DNA from: an uncultured Lachnospiraceae bacterium
GTDB lineage: Bacteria > Bacillota > Clostridia > Lachnospirales > Lachnospiraceae
Direction: 5' to 3'
Assembly (NCBI GenBank): GCA_910579495.1
Contig: CAJTVD010000031.1
Span: 1-43,132, forward strand
DNA: 43,132 nucleotides
In this document: piece by piece, positions 34,050 through 41,390 of the stretch
Position numbering within the stretch: the first letter of the stretch is position 1
Layout of the letters: each line of letters begins with the position of its first letter
The notes under the pieces: model-generated
Told to the model about the DNA's origin: nothing
What the model saw: the letters and a program-made list of their open reading frames with translations, nothing else
Databases searched by the model: none
Program-made: the position numbers and the translations under genes

Positions 34050-34645
34050 TCACCATCACTGATCACAACAATTTTATTTCCCCACCCTTCCAGTACGGGG
34101 TTGTTCTGGACAGCCTCCAAAAATTCCTCCGAATAATCAAAATATCCCACCGGAGTATATTCAGCAGCAACCTCTGCATCCTGATAAAAAAGGATGATAC
34201 GGTTCGGTTCAGAATAATATACCATCCCGGCGCTTTCCTCCGTGATACTCTCCGGGGCAGAAGGGATTTCATAGCGGCTCGGAATATCATAATACTGCAT
34301 GACCTCCCAATTATCATAATCATCATAATGGTAAATCGGCAGCCGCCAGTCACTGGTCCCCACATATTTCGCAATTGCCGCCGCAGTATCATTATCATAA
34401 AGATGCATGGTAAAGGCTTCCCCCCTGTCCCCGAACCGGACAACCAGATCTGCCGTCTGGGACTCATTCACTTCCGGTTCATCCGACTCATCACTTTCTG
34501 TCTGCATAACAGGCTCCTGCGTTCTTTCCACATAAGAATTTTCTTCCCTGGCTGCACTACTGGATTCGGAAGAATTGCTGCATCCAGCCAATAACATCCC
34601 TACGGCAAGAACCGTACCAAATATCACCAAAACATTTTTTCTCAT
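34046..34645 (-). CDS. lipoprotein with cyclophilin-like domain (2)
   Basis: This protein of about 199 residues begins MRKNVLVIF with a hydrophobic stretch and an LLAGC lipobox. A Ser/Glu-rich linker follows, then a cyclophilin-like domain: LVVRFGDRGEAFTMHLYDNDTAAAIAKYVG, LPIYHYDDYDNWEVMQYYDIPSRY, GMVYYSEPNRIILFYQD. It is first in the LysR-controlled operon and its extracellular domain resembles that of the downstream lipoprotein, with low direct similarity. Start: two adjacent ATGs (34648, 34645) after GGAGG; the second has better spacing. The frame extends upstream to 34684 without a ribosome site. Confidence 0.85.
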   Translation of the reverse strand: MRKNVLVIFGTVLAVGMLLAGCSNSSESSSAAREENSYVERTQEPVMQTESDESDEPEVNESQTADLVVRFGDRGEAFTMHLYDNDTAAAIAKYVGTSDWRLPIYHYDDYDNWEVMQYYDIPSRYEIPSAPESITEESAGMVYYSEPNRIILFYQDAEVAAEYTPVGYFDYSEEFLEAVQNNPVLEGWGNKIVVISDGE

Positions 34646-34705
34646 CATGTGTCCTCCACTCTTCTTTGCTTTCGGAAAAGACATCCTTACTTTTCCTTTA
34701 ATTTC

Positions 34706-34772
34706 ATTATATTCTTTTTCACAAGAATAGCAAATACTTATATTTAATCGATTTCAATAGACAAAAACTATT
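34706..34772 (-). promoter_or_regulatory. LysR-type box and promoter of the eight-gene operon
   Basis: On the minus strand TTGCTA (34733-34728), 16 bp, then TATAAT (34711-34706). Upstream lies AATAG-N7-CTATT (34756-34772), a T-N11-A LysR dyad whose centre is 33.5 bp from the centre of the -35 box. A conserved AT-rich block fills the gap (AAATACTTATATTT). The same arrangement appears at 36927-36994. Confidence 0.82.
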
Positions 34773-34775
34773 CAT

Positions 34776-35546
34776 TTATAAAAACGCACCATTGCATACT
34801 TGAAGAACCTGGCCTTTTACATGACGCCCCATTTTACTCGCCAGATACAGACAGGCATACGCCTGATCTATCGGATCGCATTCCGGTCCCGGAAAATAGA
34901 CATAATGCCCGCTGTACTCCAACATTTTTGCACCTCCGGGCTGTTCCCCTGCTTTATTTGCAAGATGAGCTGGTGTTACCGTAGCTCCGGGAGCAACAGC
35001 ATTGCAGCGGATATTTGTATCAATCAGCCGCATTGCAACATTTTTAGTCAGCGTGTTTAATGCTCCTTTTGTTGATGTATAAGTTGCACCACAGAATGGG
35101 CGGGTACCATTTACTGAAGAAATATTAATGATAACGCCATCGTTCTTTGGCAGAAAAACCTTCAATGCCTCCCTGATGTATCTCATCGGCCCGCCTAAAT
35201 TGGTATTCATAACAGACAGCATCCAGTCATCATCGGTTTCATCAATGATTTTCTGTTCCCCAATCCCGGCATTATTAATCAGAATATCTACATCGCCAAA
35301 TTCTTTTATCGCCGTTTCAAAAACCCTTCTGGTGTCATCGGTAGAACAGACATCTGCTACAACGCCGACTGCCTTCCCACCTCTGCTGCAGATTCCCTCC
35401 ACAACCTTATCCAGTTTTTCCTGCCCACGCGCAGTAAGAACCACAGCGGCGCCTTCTTCGGCAAACAGTTCCGCCATCGTCTGTCCCATGCCATAACTGG
35501 CTCCCGTAATAATTGCAACTTTTCCTTTCAACATTTCTTTTTCCAT
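34776..35546 (-). CDS. short-chain dehydrogenase/reductase
   Basis: This 256-residue cytoplasmic SDR has the cofactor loop TGASYGMG at about residues 14-21, NNAG near 92, the catalytic Ser in INISSVNG and Tyr-Lys in YTSTK near 160. ADV suggests the second nucleotide contact. The preferred cofactor is not fixed: the motif after strand 2 is TARGQEKL, which could favour NADPH. The ATG follows GAGGAAAAC. It is downstream of the permease remnant, in the unit with the second LysR box. The substrate is unknown; homologues are often annotated as gluconate or glucose dehydrogenases without proof. Confidence 0.9.
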   Translation of the reverse strand: MEKEMLKGKVAIITGASYGMGQTMAELFAEEGAAVVLTARGQEKLDKVVEGICSRGGKAVGVVADVCSTDDTRRVFETAIKEFGDVDILINNAGIGEQKIIDETDDDWMLSVMNTNLGGPMRYIREALKVFLPKNDGVIINISSVNGTRPFCGATYTSTKGALNTLTKNVAMRLIDTNIRCNAVAPGATVTPAHLANKAGEQPGGAKMLEYSGHYVYFPGPECDPIDQAYACLYLASKMGRHVKGQVLQVCNGAFL

Positions 35547-35585
35547 TTTGTTTTCCTCTTTTCTTTTAAATTTGATAAACGATCA

Positions 35586-36395
35586 TTACTGTTTGGCGAC
35601 TAATACCGTAAGCCGCATTTTCCTTATTTTCTCCGCATCAAGCCATGCAAAAAGCATAAACAGCCCCGTTACCGTCACTATCGGGATCATGATATTCAGG
35701 GCAGACGGCTTCCCCGAAAAATTGCTGATTCCAAATTGCCTTAGAAGCGCTGCCACAAGGGGGTCAGTAAACAAAATAGCCAAGAGCGAACCGAGGACGG
35801 AGCCAGCCCCCGAAACAATCCCAAACCGCAGGGAGAAGGAAAGCCGTAAACGATCCGGTGGAAATCCAATGGCACGGTAAATACCCAGATCCTTTTTTTC
35901 CATAGTAAGAAGTCTCCCTGCCGAAAGGGCGGTTACTACAAAAACAAATACCGACACCACGGCATACATAAAAAGCATCAGCCACTTCATGGCGGAAAGA
36001 ATCCCAAACAATCCAGGCCATGAATTTTCATGGAGATACACGTCTCCGCCATACAAACCTTCTAATGCCAGCATAACTTCCTGCTGCATTGACACATCCT
36101 CAAGAAAATAATGGACACACCACATTCCTGCCGTTTCCCTTCCGATTTTTGCATATCCCTCCCTGCTAAGGCCGACATTTGCCCCCATATCATTTGCGCA
36201 CTGGTAAATACCGGAAACCCTGTAAGGCATACTTCCTGTGCCCCCACCGACCGTAACCGTATCACCAATTCCCACATCCAAATCCGCAGCGACAAACTCT
36301 GTCAGCACAATCTCGTCCGCCTCCAGGCAGGTTCTTCCGGAAAGGATGTGAAACCGCTCCGGCTCTGTGATCACATCCCCGTTATCCCGCCTCCT
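35586..36395 (-). pseudogene. ABC transporter permease (FtsX/MacB type), C-terminal part
   Basis: About 265 residues remain, opening near 36395 in the same strand and one frame off the upstream gene. GDVITEPERFHILSGRTCLEADEIVLTEF belongs to the extracytoplasmic MacB-like domain. Then follow three membrane helices with the FtsX signature (LLTMEKKDLGIYRAIGFPPDRLRLSF). The N-terminal membrane helix and half of the periplasmic domain are missing. A GTG at 36374 could restart translation, but no ribosome site is convincing. Its ATPase partner was not found. The break coincides with the break in the next gene, which indicates one deletion. Confidence 0.78.
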
Positions 36396-36895
36396 GCTCC
36401 CTGACTGACAAAATCCATGTTTACGGTAGAAATGGAGGCATACCCATTTTCCGGATATGCAGCCACTACCATAGCATTGCAGCTATTCCAGTCAAAATTC
36501 CGCCCAAACAGGAAATCACCATCTTCTGACTTTACGGAGATTGTGCTGCAGCCGAAGGATTCCTGTGAAAATCCAATATCCATGCCGGACAGCAGATTTT
36601 CCGCCAGAAAGCCGATCACTTCCCTGTCAGAAGAAGCACCTCCAGCAGAGAGGAATGCATCAAAGCCATAATCCCCCTCGTATTTTACGGCAGACAGCCC
36701 GTTTTCTAATTCCCTGATCTCATTGGTTAACAACACGCTTTCTAAATTTTCCATTTCCATAGTTTCCTCGGAAACCAAAGTTTCTTTATTCTGGCTGCCC
36801 ACTGTCATTTGATCTGTTTCCACATTTTTACATCCTGCTAAACACAAGACAGATGTTAATAACAACAGTCCAGAAGCTAATCTGTTTTTCTGCAT
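36371..36895 (-). pseudogene. lipoprotein linear-amide C-N hydrolase, N-terminal part
   Basis: The first 160 residues of a choloylglycine-hydrolase or acyltransferase-type (Ntn) enzyme are present. They comprise a lipoprotein signal ending LCLAGC, an intervening domain, and FGCSTISVKSEDGDFLFGRNFDW, which contains the Ntn nucleophile Cys and its RNxDW context. The frame then reads NMDFVSQGAG, departs from the family and stops at 36371. AGGAGG precedes the ATG. Product would lack most of the Ntn fold. It is the first gene of the second LysR-controlled unit. Confidence 0.8.
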
Positions 36896-36926
36896 GGATA
36901 AGCCTCCTTGTTTTTCTTTTAGTTAA

Positions 36927-36994
36927 ATTATAGCATCCAATTTTATCAATAACAAATACTTATATTTTATCGTTTTCAATAGTTTAAGCCTATT
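36927..36994. promoter_or_regulatory. LysR-type box between the divergent units, promoter of the hydrolase-permease-SDR unit
   Basis: On the minus strand TTGTTA (36955-36950), 17 bp, then TATAAT (36932-36927). The dyad AATAG-N7-CTATT lies at 36978-36994, again 33.5 bp from the centre of -35. On the plus strand lysR has TATAAT at 37006-37011, so the dyad overlaps its -35 region, compatible with autoregulation. Confidence 0.82.
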
Positions 36995-37038
36995 CAAAAT
37001 CATGTTATAATGTAGAAAACCAAAAAGGAGAGCAGCAC

Positions 37039-37938
37039 ATGGAATTACGTGTACTTCAATATTTTCTTGCAGTGGCAAGAGAACAAAGCATTGTCCGAGC
37101 AGCAGAATCCCTCCATCTTTCCCAACCGACTCTTTCCACCCAGATAAAGGCAATGGAAGAAGAACTGGGCAAGCAGCTTTTGATCCGCGGCACCAAAGGT
37201 TCCAGAAAAGTCACACTGACAGAAGAGGGCATGCTCCTTAGAAAGCGTGCGGAAGAAATCTTAAACCTCGTCCATAAAACAGAACGTGAAATTTCGCTTT
37301 CGGACGAAGTTGTCGTTGGGGATGTCTATATTGGAACCGGCGAAACGGACGCTGTCCGTCTGATAGCAAAAGCTGCGAGGGAACTATACCAGACATATCC
37401 GGGAATCCACTACCACATCGCAAGCGGCAATGCAGCGTTTGTAATGGAGCAGCTTGAAAAAGGGCTGATTGATTTTGGCCTTGTATTTGGTGCTGTAGAT
37501 CAGTCAAAATATAACCATATCAAGATACTACTCACAGATGTCTGGGGAGTGCTGATGAGGAAAGATTCTCCCCTTGCTGCAAAACCAGCGATTTCTCCAG
37601 AAGATTTATGGGACAAACCTCTGATCCTGTCAAGGCAGGAAGATTCATCCGGTGCATTGGCATCCTGGATACAGCGTGAAATATCAGAATTGGAGGTTGT
37701 CGCAACTTATAACCTGCTTTTTAATGCTTCCCTGATGGTAGATGAGGGGCTAGGTTATGCGATTGGATTCAATAAAATCATTAATACTTCTGGAAACAGC
37801 AATCTCTGTTTCCGTCCTCTCAACCCACGAAGAGAAGATGGAATGTGCATTATATGGAAAAAATATCAGGTGTTTTCTAAAGCGTCTGAAAAATTCATGG
37901 CACAACTGAAAGAAACACAAAAAGAAATTATAATGTGA
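37039..37938 (+). CDS. LysR-family transcriptional regulator
   Basis: This 299-residue regulator has the LysR N-terminal winged helix (MELRVLQYFLAVAREQSIVRAAESLHLSQPTLSTQIKAMEEELG, residues 1-45) and a two-lobed effector-binding domain (about 90-295). AAGGAG lies upstream. The regulated boxes are predicted at 36978-36994 and 34756-34772. Effector unknown, but the controlled genes suggest a small carbonyl or oxidised compound. It is followed after 7 bp by an AraC gene. Confidence 0.93.
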   Translation: MELRVLQYFLAVAREQSIVRAAESLHLSQPTLSTQIKAMEEELGKQLLIRGTKGSRKVTLTEEGMLLRKRAEEILNLVHKTEREISLSDEVVVGDVYIGTGETDAVRLIAKAARELYQTYPGIHYHIASGNAAFVMEQLEKGLIDFGLVFGAVDQSKYNHIKILLTDVWGVLMRKDSPLAAKPAISPEDLWDKPLILSRQEDSSGALASWIQREISELEVVATYNLLFNASLMVDEGLGYAIGFNKIINTSGNSNLCFRPLNPRREDGMCIIWKKYQVFSKASEKFMAQLKETQKEIIM

Positions 37939-37945
37939 GGTTAGT

Positions 37946-38878
37946 ATGCTTTCATTTGTGCATAATATTTGTTTTATGGATAACAACACAAAATACTGCT
38001 CCGTGTTCAATTCAGATTCTTCTGAAACGGTTGCATATAATACCCCTCTGTTCCCCGCCTATGTGGTATATGGACTCCTTTCCTCCTATCCGGACTATTC
38101 TTCCGTCAGCCACTGGCACAAGGATCTGGAGTTTATTCTGATAAAATGGGGAACTATGACCTATAATGTAAACGGCCGGCTGATTGAACTGGAGGAAGGC
38201 AGCGGGATCATGGTAAACAGCTATCAGCTCCATTATGGCTTTTCTGCGGAACATAACGAATGCGAATTCGTCTGCATCCTGCTCTCCCCGGAATTATTGC
38301 AGGTGAACGGTTGGTTTTACCAAAACTATATTGAGCCTGTCACTGAAAATTCAGCATACCCTTACCTGTACCTTAGCCGGAATGGCTGGATGTCATCCGT
38401 CATGGAAAAACTGGATGAGATTTATGATTCTTTTGGCAAAGTCCCCGCAGAACCGTTATCCTATTTTGAATTGATGGAAGATTATTTTATGCTCATGAAA
38501 ATATTGTATGAAAATCTTGATATTGGAAGCCAGACCCGGAAACCGGAATCTACCGACCTGTCTTCCCTCAGAAGCATGATGACCTACATAGAGGAACACT
38601 ACATGGAACACATCACTCTGGCAGATATTGCCCTGTCCGGCGCCTGCTGTAAAAATAAATGTTCCCTGCTCTTTAAAAAGTATCTGCGCGATACCCCTAT
38701 CACTTATACCACGAAGCTCAGGCTGCGGAAAAGCCTTTCCACGCTGCTTGGCTCAAACAGCAGCATCGCTGATATAGCCTATGAATACGGTTTTAGCGGG
38801 GCAAGCTATTACTGCGAAACTTTCAAGAAATATTATGGAATGCCACCACTAATATACAAAAGAAATCAGCCTGTTTGA
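37946..38878 (+). CDS. AraC-family regulator with cupin sensor
   Basis: This 310-residue cytoplasmic regulator has an N-terminal cupin sensor (SHWHKDLEFILIKWGTMTYNVNGR, then IMVNSYQLHYGFS, about 45-115) and a C-terminal AraC double helix-turn-helix (about 205-305: MTYIEEHYMEHITLADIALSGACCKNKCSLLFKKY, then SIADIAYEYGFSGASYYCETFKKYYGMPP). AGG lies upstream of the ATG at 37946; MDNN at 37976 is an alternative without a ribosome site. Seven bases after lysR, so probably co-transcribed. Targets unknown. Confidence 0.92.
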   Translation: MLSFVHNICFMDNNTKYCSVFNSDSSETVAYNTPLFPAYVVYGLLSSYPDYSSVSHWHKDLEFILIKWGTMTYNVNGRLIELEEGSGIMVNSYQLHYGFSAEHNECEFVCILLSPELLQVNGWFYQNYIEPVTENSAYPYLYLSRNGWMSSVMEKLDEIYDSFGKVPAEPLSYFELMEDYFMLMKILYENLDIGSQTRKPESTDLSSLRSMMTYIEEHYMEHITLADIALSGACCKNKCSLLFKKYLRDTPITYTTKLRLRKSLSTLLGSNSSIADIAYEYGFSGASYYCETFKKYYGMPPLIYKRNQPV

Positions 38879-39025
38879 CCTTTGTGTTGCGATATTCACC
38901 GCCCCACCATTCAAAGACGTGCATGCCTTCATCTTCAAGTACTGATTCTGTAAGTGTCATAACAGTCTTGTAGGTTCATCTAACTATCGCACCCCATTCT
39001 TTGCCTCGGATGCTTTTACCCAGTA
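38879..39025 (-). other. 147-bp gap with a possible coding remnant
   Basis: The minus strand has an open frame beginning MTLTESVLEDEGMHVFEWWGGEYRNTKVK near 38960 that runs into the end of the AraC gene. It looks protein-like (many Trp, Glu, Tyr), but no family is recognised and no ribosome site is clear. It may be the relic of a lost gene. Confidence 0.3.
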
Positions 39026-40111
39026 TTATGATACTCCCGATTCGAGTATTTCTATTCTCGGAACGTCACAGTCTATCTCCATCCACGCCCCGGTAGGAAG
39101 TATAGTCATAGGCGTTCTGTGAATGCAATCCACATTTTCCAATATGGCCATGTCCGGTCTGTGTACTTCCTTACAGATAACCTTTATGATTGTTTCCTCA
39201 TTGTCCTCATCCAGAGAGCCTGTGATCACAGCTTTCGCCTTATCAAAAACTCCGGCCGCAGCAAATGCACGAAGTTCATGTAATCCGGCTAATTTACTGC
39301 CGTAAATGCTTCCGTGTTCCAACATGATAATGGAATCTTCCCATATATCGGGACCGGGGAAATACTTCGTCCCCATTATCTGCCAAAGAGGGCCTCCGCA
39401 AACCGCGATAACATGGCCTCTGACCCTTCCGGACCCCTGCAATACCTTGTAGCCGGTTCCGGGTGTCCAGGGAATTATATCTTTCGGATCATCAATCTCA
39501 TCATTATCCAAAAAGCGTTCATATTGAACTTCTTTCGATCCCTCTTTGACGGTGTATGTTATAGTCCAGTCAATCGGTGTGTTCTTTTCCGCAGGTTTAA
39601 TTTCGCCGATTACCTGATTTGAAAACAATGTCCGTCTGATTGCCGCTTCCGTATACTCATCAAGTTTCCCTGGCTGTGCGAGTGGGGTCAGAACAGTGGG
39701 ACCGTAATAAGCACGGACGCCTGCATATGCAAAAACAGCCATCCATGTAGCAATATCTGAAAAACCCATAAATACCTTGGGATGATCATGAATGACCTGC
39801 GAATTGATATACGGAAGAACACGATAGGAATCATCTCCACCCTGATTACAGATAATCCCTTTGATGGAATCATCCTTCAAAGCCCACATCAAATCCCCGG
39901 CTCTTTTCTCAGGATGCTCATAAAGATACTCGCTCCCTCTAAGCGCATTGGGAGTTTCAACAACTTTTACATTAAAGATTTTTTCGAATCTCCTTTTACC
40001 CAGCATATACCGGTGAATCATATCTTCATCCCCGGCACGGCCACCTGAAATTGAAATAAATGCTACTGTATCACCCTCGTTCAATTTGGGCGGAATGATT
40101 AGATTTTTCAT
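39026..40111 (-). CDS. LD-carboxypeptidase family protein (S66, MccF-like)
   Basis: This 361-residue S66-family serine peptidase has a cytoplasmic LD-carboxypeptidase or MccF-like fold. The nucleophile region is VFMGFSDIATWMAVFAYAGVRAYYGP with Ser in GFSD. The Glu is in MLEHGSIYGS, and the His in CIHRTPMTILPTG. The family either trims murein tetrapeptides or, in MccF, cleaves microcin C-type antibiotics; the difference cannot be read here. GGAGG lies upstream of the ATG, directly at the stop of a short frameshifted gene. No genes for an LD-peptide transporter are nearby. Confidence 0.88.
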   Translation of the reverse strand: MKNLIIPPKLNEGDTVAFISISGGRAGDEDMIHRYMLGKRRFEKIFNVKVVETPNALRGSEYLYEHPEKRAGDLMWALKDDSIKGIICNQGGDDSYRVLPYINSQVIHDHPKVFMGFSDIATWMAVFAYAGVRAYYGPTVLTPLAQPGKLDEYTEAAIRRTLFSNQVIGEIKPAEKNTPIDWTITYTVKEGSKEVQYERFLDNDEIDDPKDIIPWTPGTGYKVLQGSGRVRGHVIAVCGGPLWQIMGTKYFPGPDIWEDSIIMLEHGSIYGSKLAGLHELRAFAAAGVFDKAKAVITGSLDEDNEETIIKVICKEVHRPDMAILENVDCIHRTPMTILPTGAWMEIDCDVPRIEILESGVS

Positions 40112-40123
40112 TTTGCTTCCTCC

Positions 40124-40235
40124 TTAAACTTCAATTTGTATGCTTCTAACCGTCTCCATCCCGGCCAGGAGCCTGCTCTGCTCCACCTCCAGCTCCGTGG
40201 TGTCGCATAAGCAGCTTCTTGATTTCCGGCTTCAT
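40124..40235 (-). pseudogene. short frameshifted gene before the LD-carboxypeptidase
   Basis: A good ribosome site (GGGAGG) precedes MKPEIKKLLM; that frame then reads glycine-rich nonsense to a stop at 40146. The neighbouring frame reads DTTELEVEQSRLLAGMETVRSIQIEV to a stop at 40124, directly before the ribosome site of the next gene. A one-base change near 40208 would join them into a peptide of about 37 residues. No family assigned. The rest of this gap (about 40236-40375) shows no gene. Confidence 0.4.
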
Positions 40236-40375
40236 AGCAATACCTCCCTGTCCTTGTGTTTGGTCTGCTGGCAGCTGGCTGGATAATTTGGTATAATTAA
40301 TAATATTTAACCATATTATGCACTTTTCTGCAACACTACATATTTAAACCATTATGTTAAAATCAGCAACGCAAA

Positions 40376-40411
40376 ACAAGGAGCATTCCATTCAATTAGA
40401 ATACTCCTTGT
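40376..40411. terminator. bidirectional hairpin terminator
   Basis: ACAAGGAGCATTC and GAATACTCCTTGT form a 13-bp stem with one mismatch. T runs follow on both strands (TTTTTAT on plus, TTTTG on minus). It could end both the LD-carboxypeptidase side and the nuclease-fragment side. Confidence 0.75.
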
Positions 40412-40428
40412 TTTTATAACTTTTTCAT

Positions 40429-40611
40429 TTAAATCTCTCTATCATGCTCTTCAATTTCAAGCACATTCATCGCCTGTTCTGCTCCTGGCTTCATATTCGC
40501 CATAAGATTTCTTATGGAATCCAACAAAACGTTGATTCTTGTGTTTTCCGCCTTTTGTCCCGCATACTTCCCAACTGCTTCTATGTTTTTCCCATATCGA
40601 CAATATAACAA
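40429..40611 (-). pseudogene. C-terminal fragment of an Rpn-type nuclease
   Basis: The 60-residue frame reads IEAVGKYAGQKAENTRINVLLDSIRNLMANMKPGAEQAMNVLEIEEHDREI. It aligns with the helical C-terminus of the nuclease at 27547-28356 (EAVEKYGDRRAE...LLENVRNLMESM...). The nuclease core is absent. Upstream it is fused to the 55-bp repeat. Confidence 0.65.
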
Positions 40612-40634
40612 TTTTACCTATCGGACAAGCTATT
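40580..40634. repeat. 55-bp repeat, right copy
   Basis: Partner of 29706-29763, same orientation, with gaps of a few bases. On the minus strand it begins at the stop of the following small lipoprotein gene and ends in the Rpn fragment. Confidence 0.7.
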
Positions 40635-41052
40635 CATCACCTAAATTACGCCCTGTCTTTCTCTTATAAATGGCTTCAACGGCCGCATAAACTGCGCCTG
40701 CAATCAGCCATTTCCACCAATTCCTTTCTAAATATCCTTTTTTTACAAACGCCATCATCTTATAGTACAGAACCTTTTTACTCTCAACCATAAGAACTAT
40801 CATTTGCATATCTTCGCCCTGTCCAAATGTAATGATAATGCTTTCTTTGTCGCCAAAATAAGTGCCTTTTAGCTGCTGGCCGTGATTATAATAAGTGACT
40901 TTACTCTCACCCGAAAATTTAAACTTCTCTTTCCTGTCATGTTCATTCACATATGTACCAGAAAATTTAATTCTTCCACAACCACTCAACGAAATTGCTA
41001 ATAACATAATCAGTATAAATGCAATAACAATATTCTTACCCTTTTTTTTCAT
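40630..41052 (-). CDS. small lipoprotein of unknown function
   Basis: This protein of about 140 residues starts MKKKGKNIVIAFIL with an ISLSGC lipobox. A beta-rich region with GTYVNEHDRKEKFKFSGESKVTYYNHGQQLKGTYFGDKESIIITFG follows. Its strands resemble small extracytoplasmic lipid-anchored domains. The C-terminal hydrophobic segment (WWKWLIAGAVYAAVEAIY) could lie on or in the membrane. GGAG precedes the ATG at 41052. No family recognised. Confidence 0.65.
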   Translation of the reverse strand: MKKKGKNIVIAFILIMLLAISLSGCGRIKFSGTYVNEHDRKEKFKFSGESKVTYYNHGQQLKGTYFGDKESIIITFGQGEDMQMIVLMVESKKVLYYKMMAFVKKGYLERNWWKWLIAGAVYAAVEAIYKRKTGRNLGDE

Positions 41053-41390
41053 TTTATCTCCTGCCTTTCCCACAAGAATCCCTTTTGTACCATAGTATTA
41101 AGCTCCCATATAAACAAATCTCTCCTGAAATTTACATGCTGAATCCATTTATTTCAGCAACCCTTTCTCTTCCAACATACTTCTCTTCCATCATCATTTC
41201 TATACTCCTTTGGCCAGCGTGCGGCGTACTGTGGGACGCCGTCATTATCATATACGAATTTCTTCCATTATTGGTCTGCTGCCAACATACATTTACAAAA
41301 ATAAGCGCAAAAAAAGCACCCTAAAGGTGCCATGGTAAATCCCCCTTTCTTTAAGCCACATTATTCCCTCACCGTAAGTACCAGAATATT
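41053..41390. other. gap between small lipoprotein and kinase
   Basis: No convincing gene. The minus strand has an out-of-context stretch WKKFVYDNDGVPQYAARWPKEY without a start, and a 21-codon frame starting MMMEEKYVGRERVAEINGF near 41197 after AAAGGAG. Either could be a relic. The kinase terminator is at 41308-41332. Confidence 0.35.
41308..41332 (-). terminator. rho-independent terminator of the kinase gene
   Basis: On the minus strand GGCACC pairs with GGTGC around a TTTAG loop and is followed by TTTTTTT. It is about 60 bp after the kinase stop. Confidence 0.8.
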
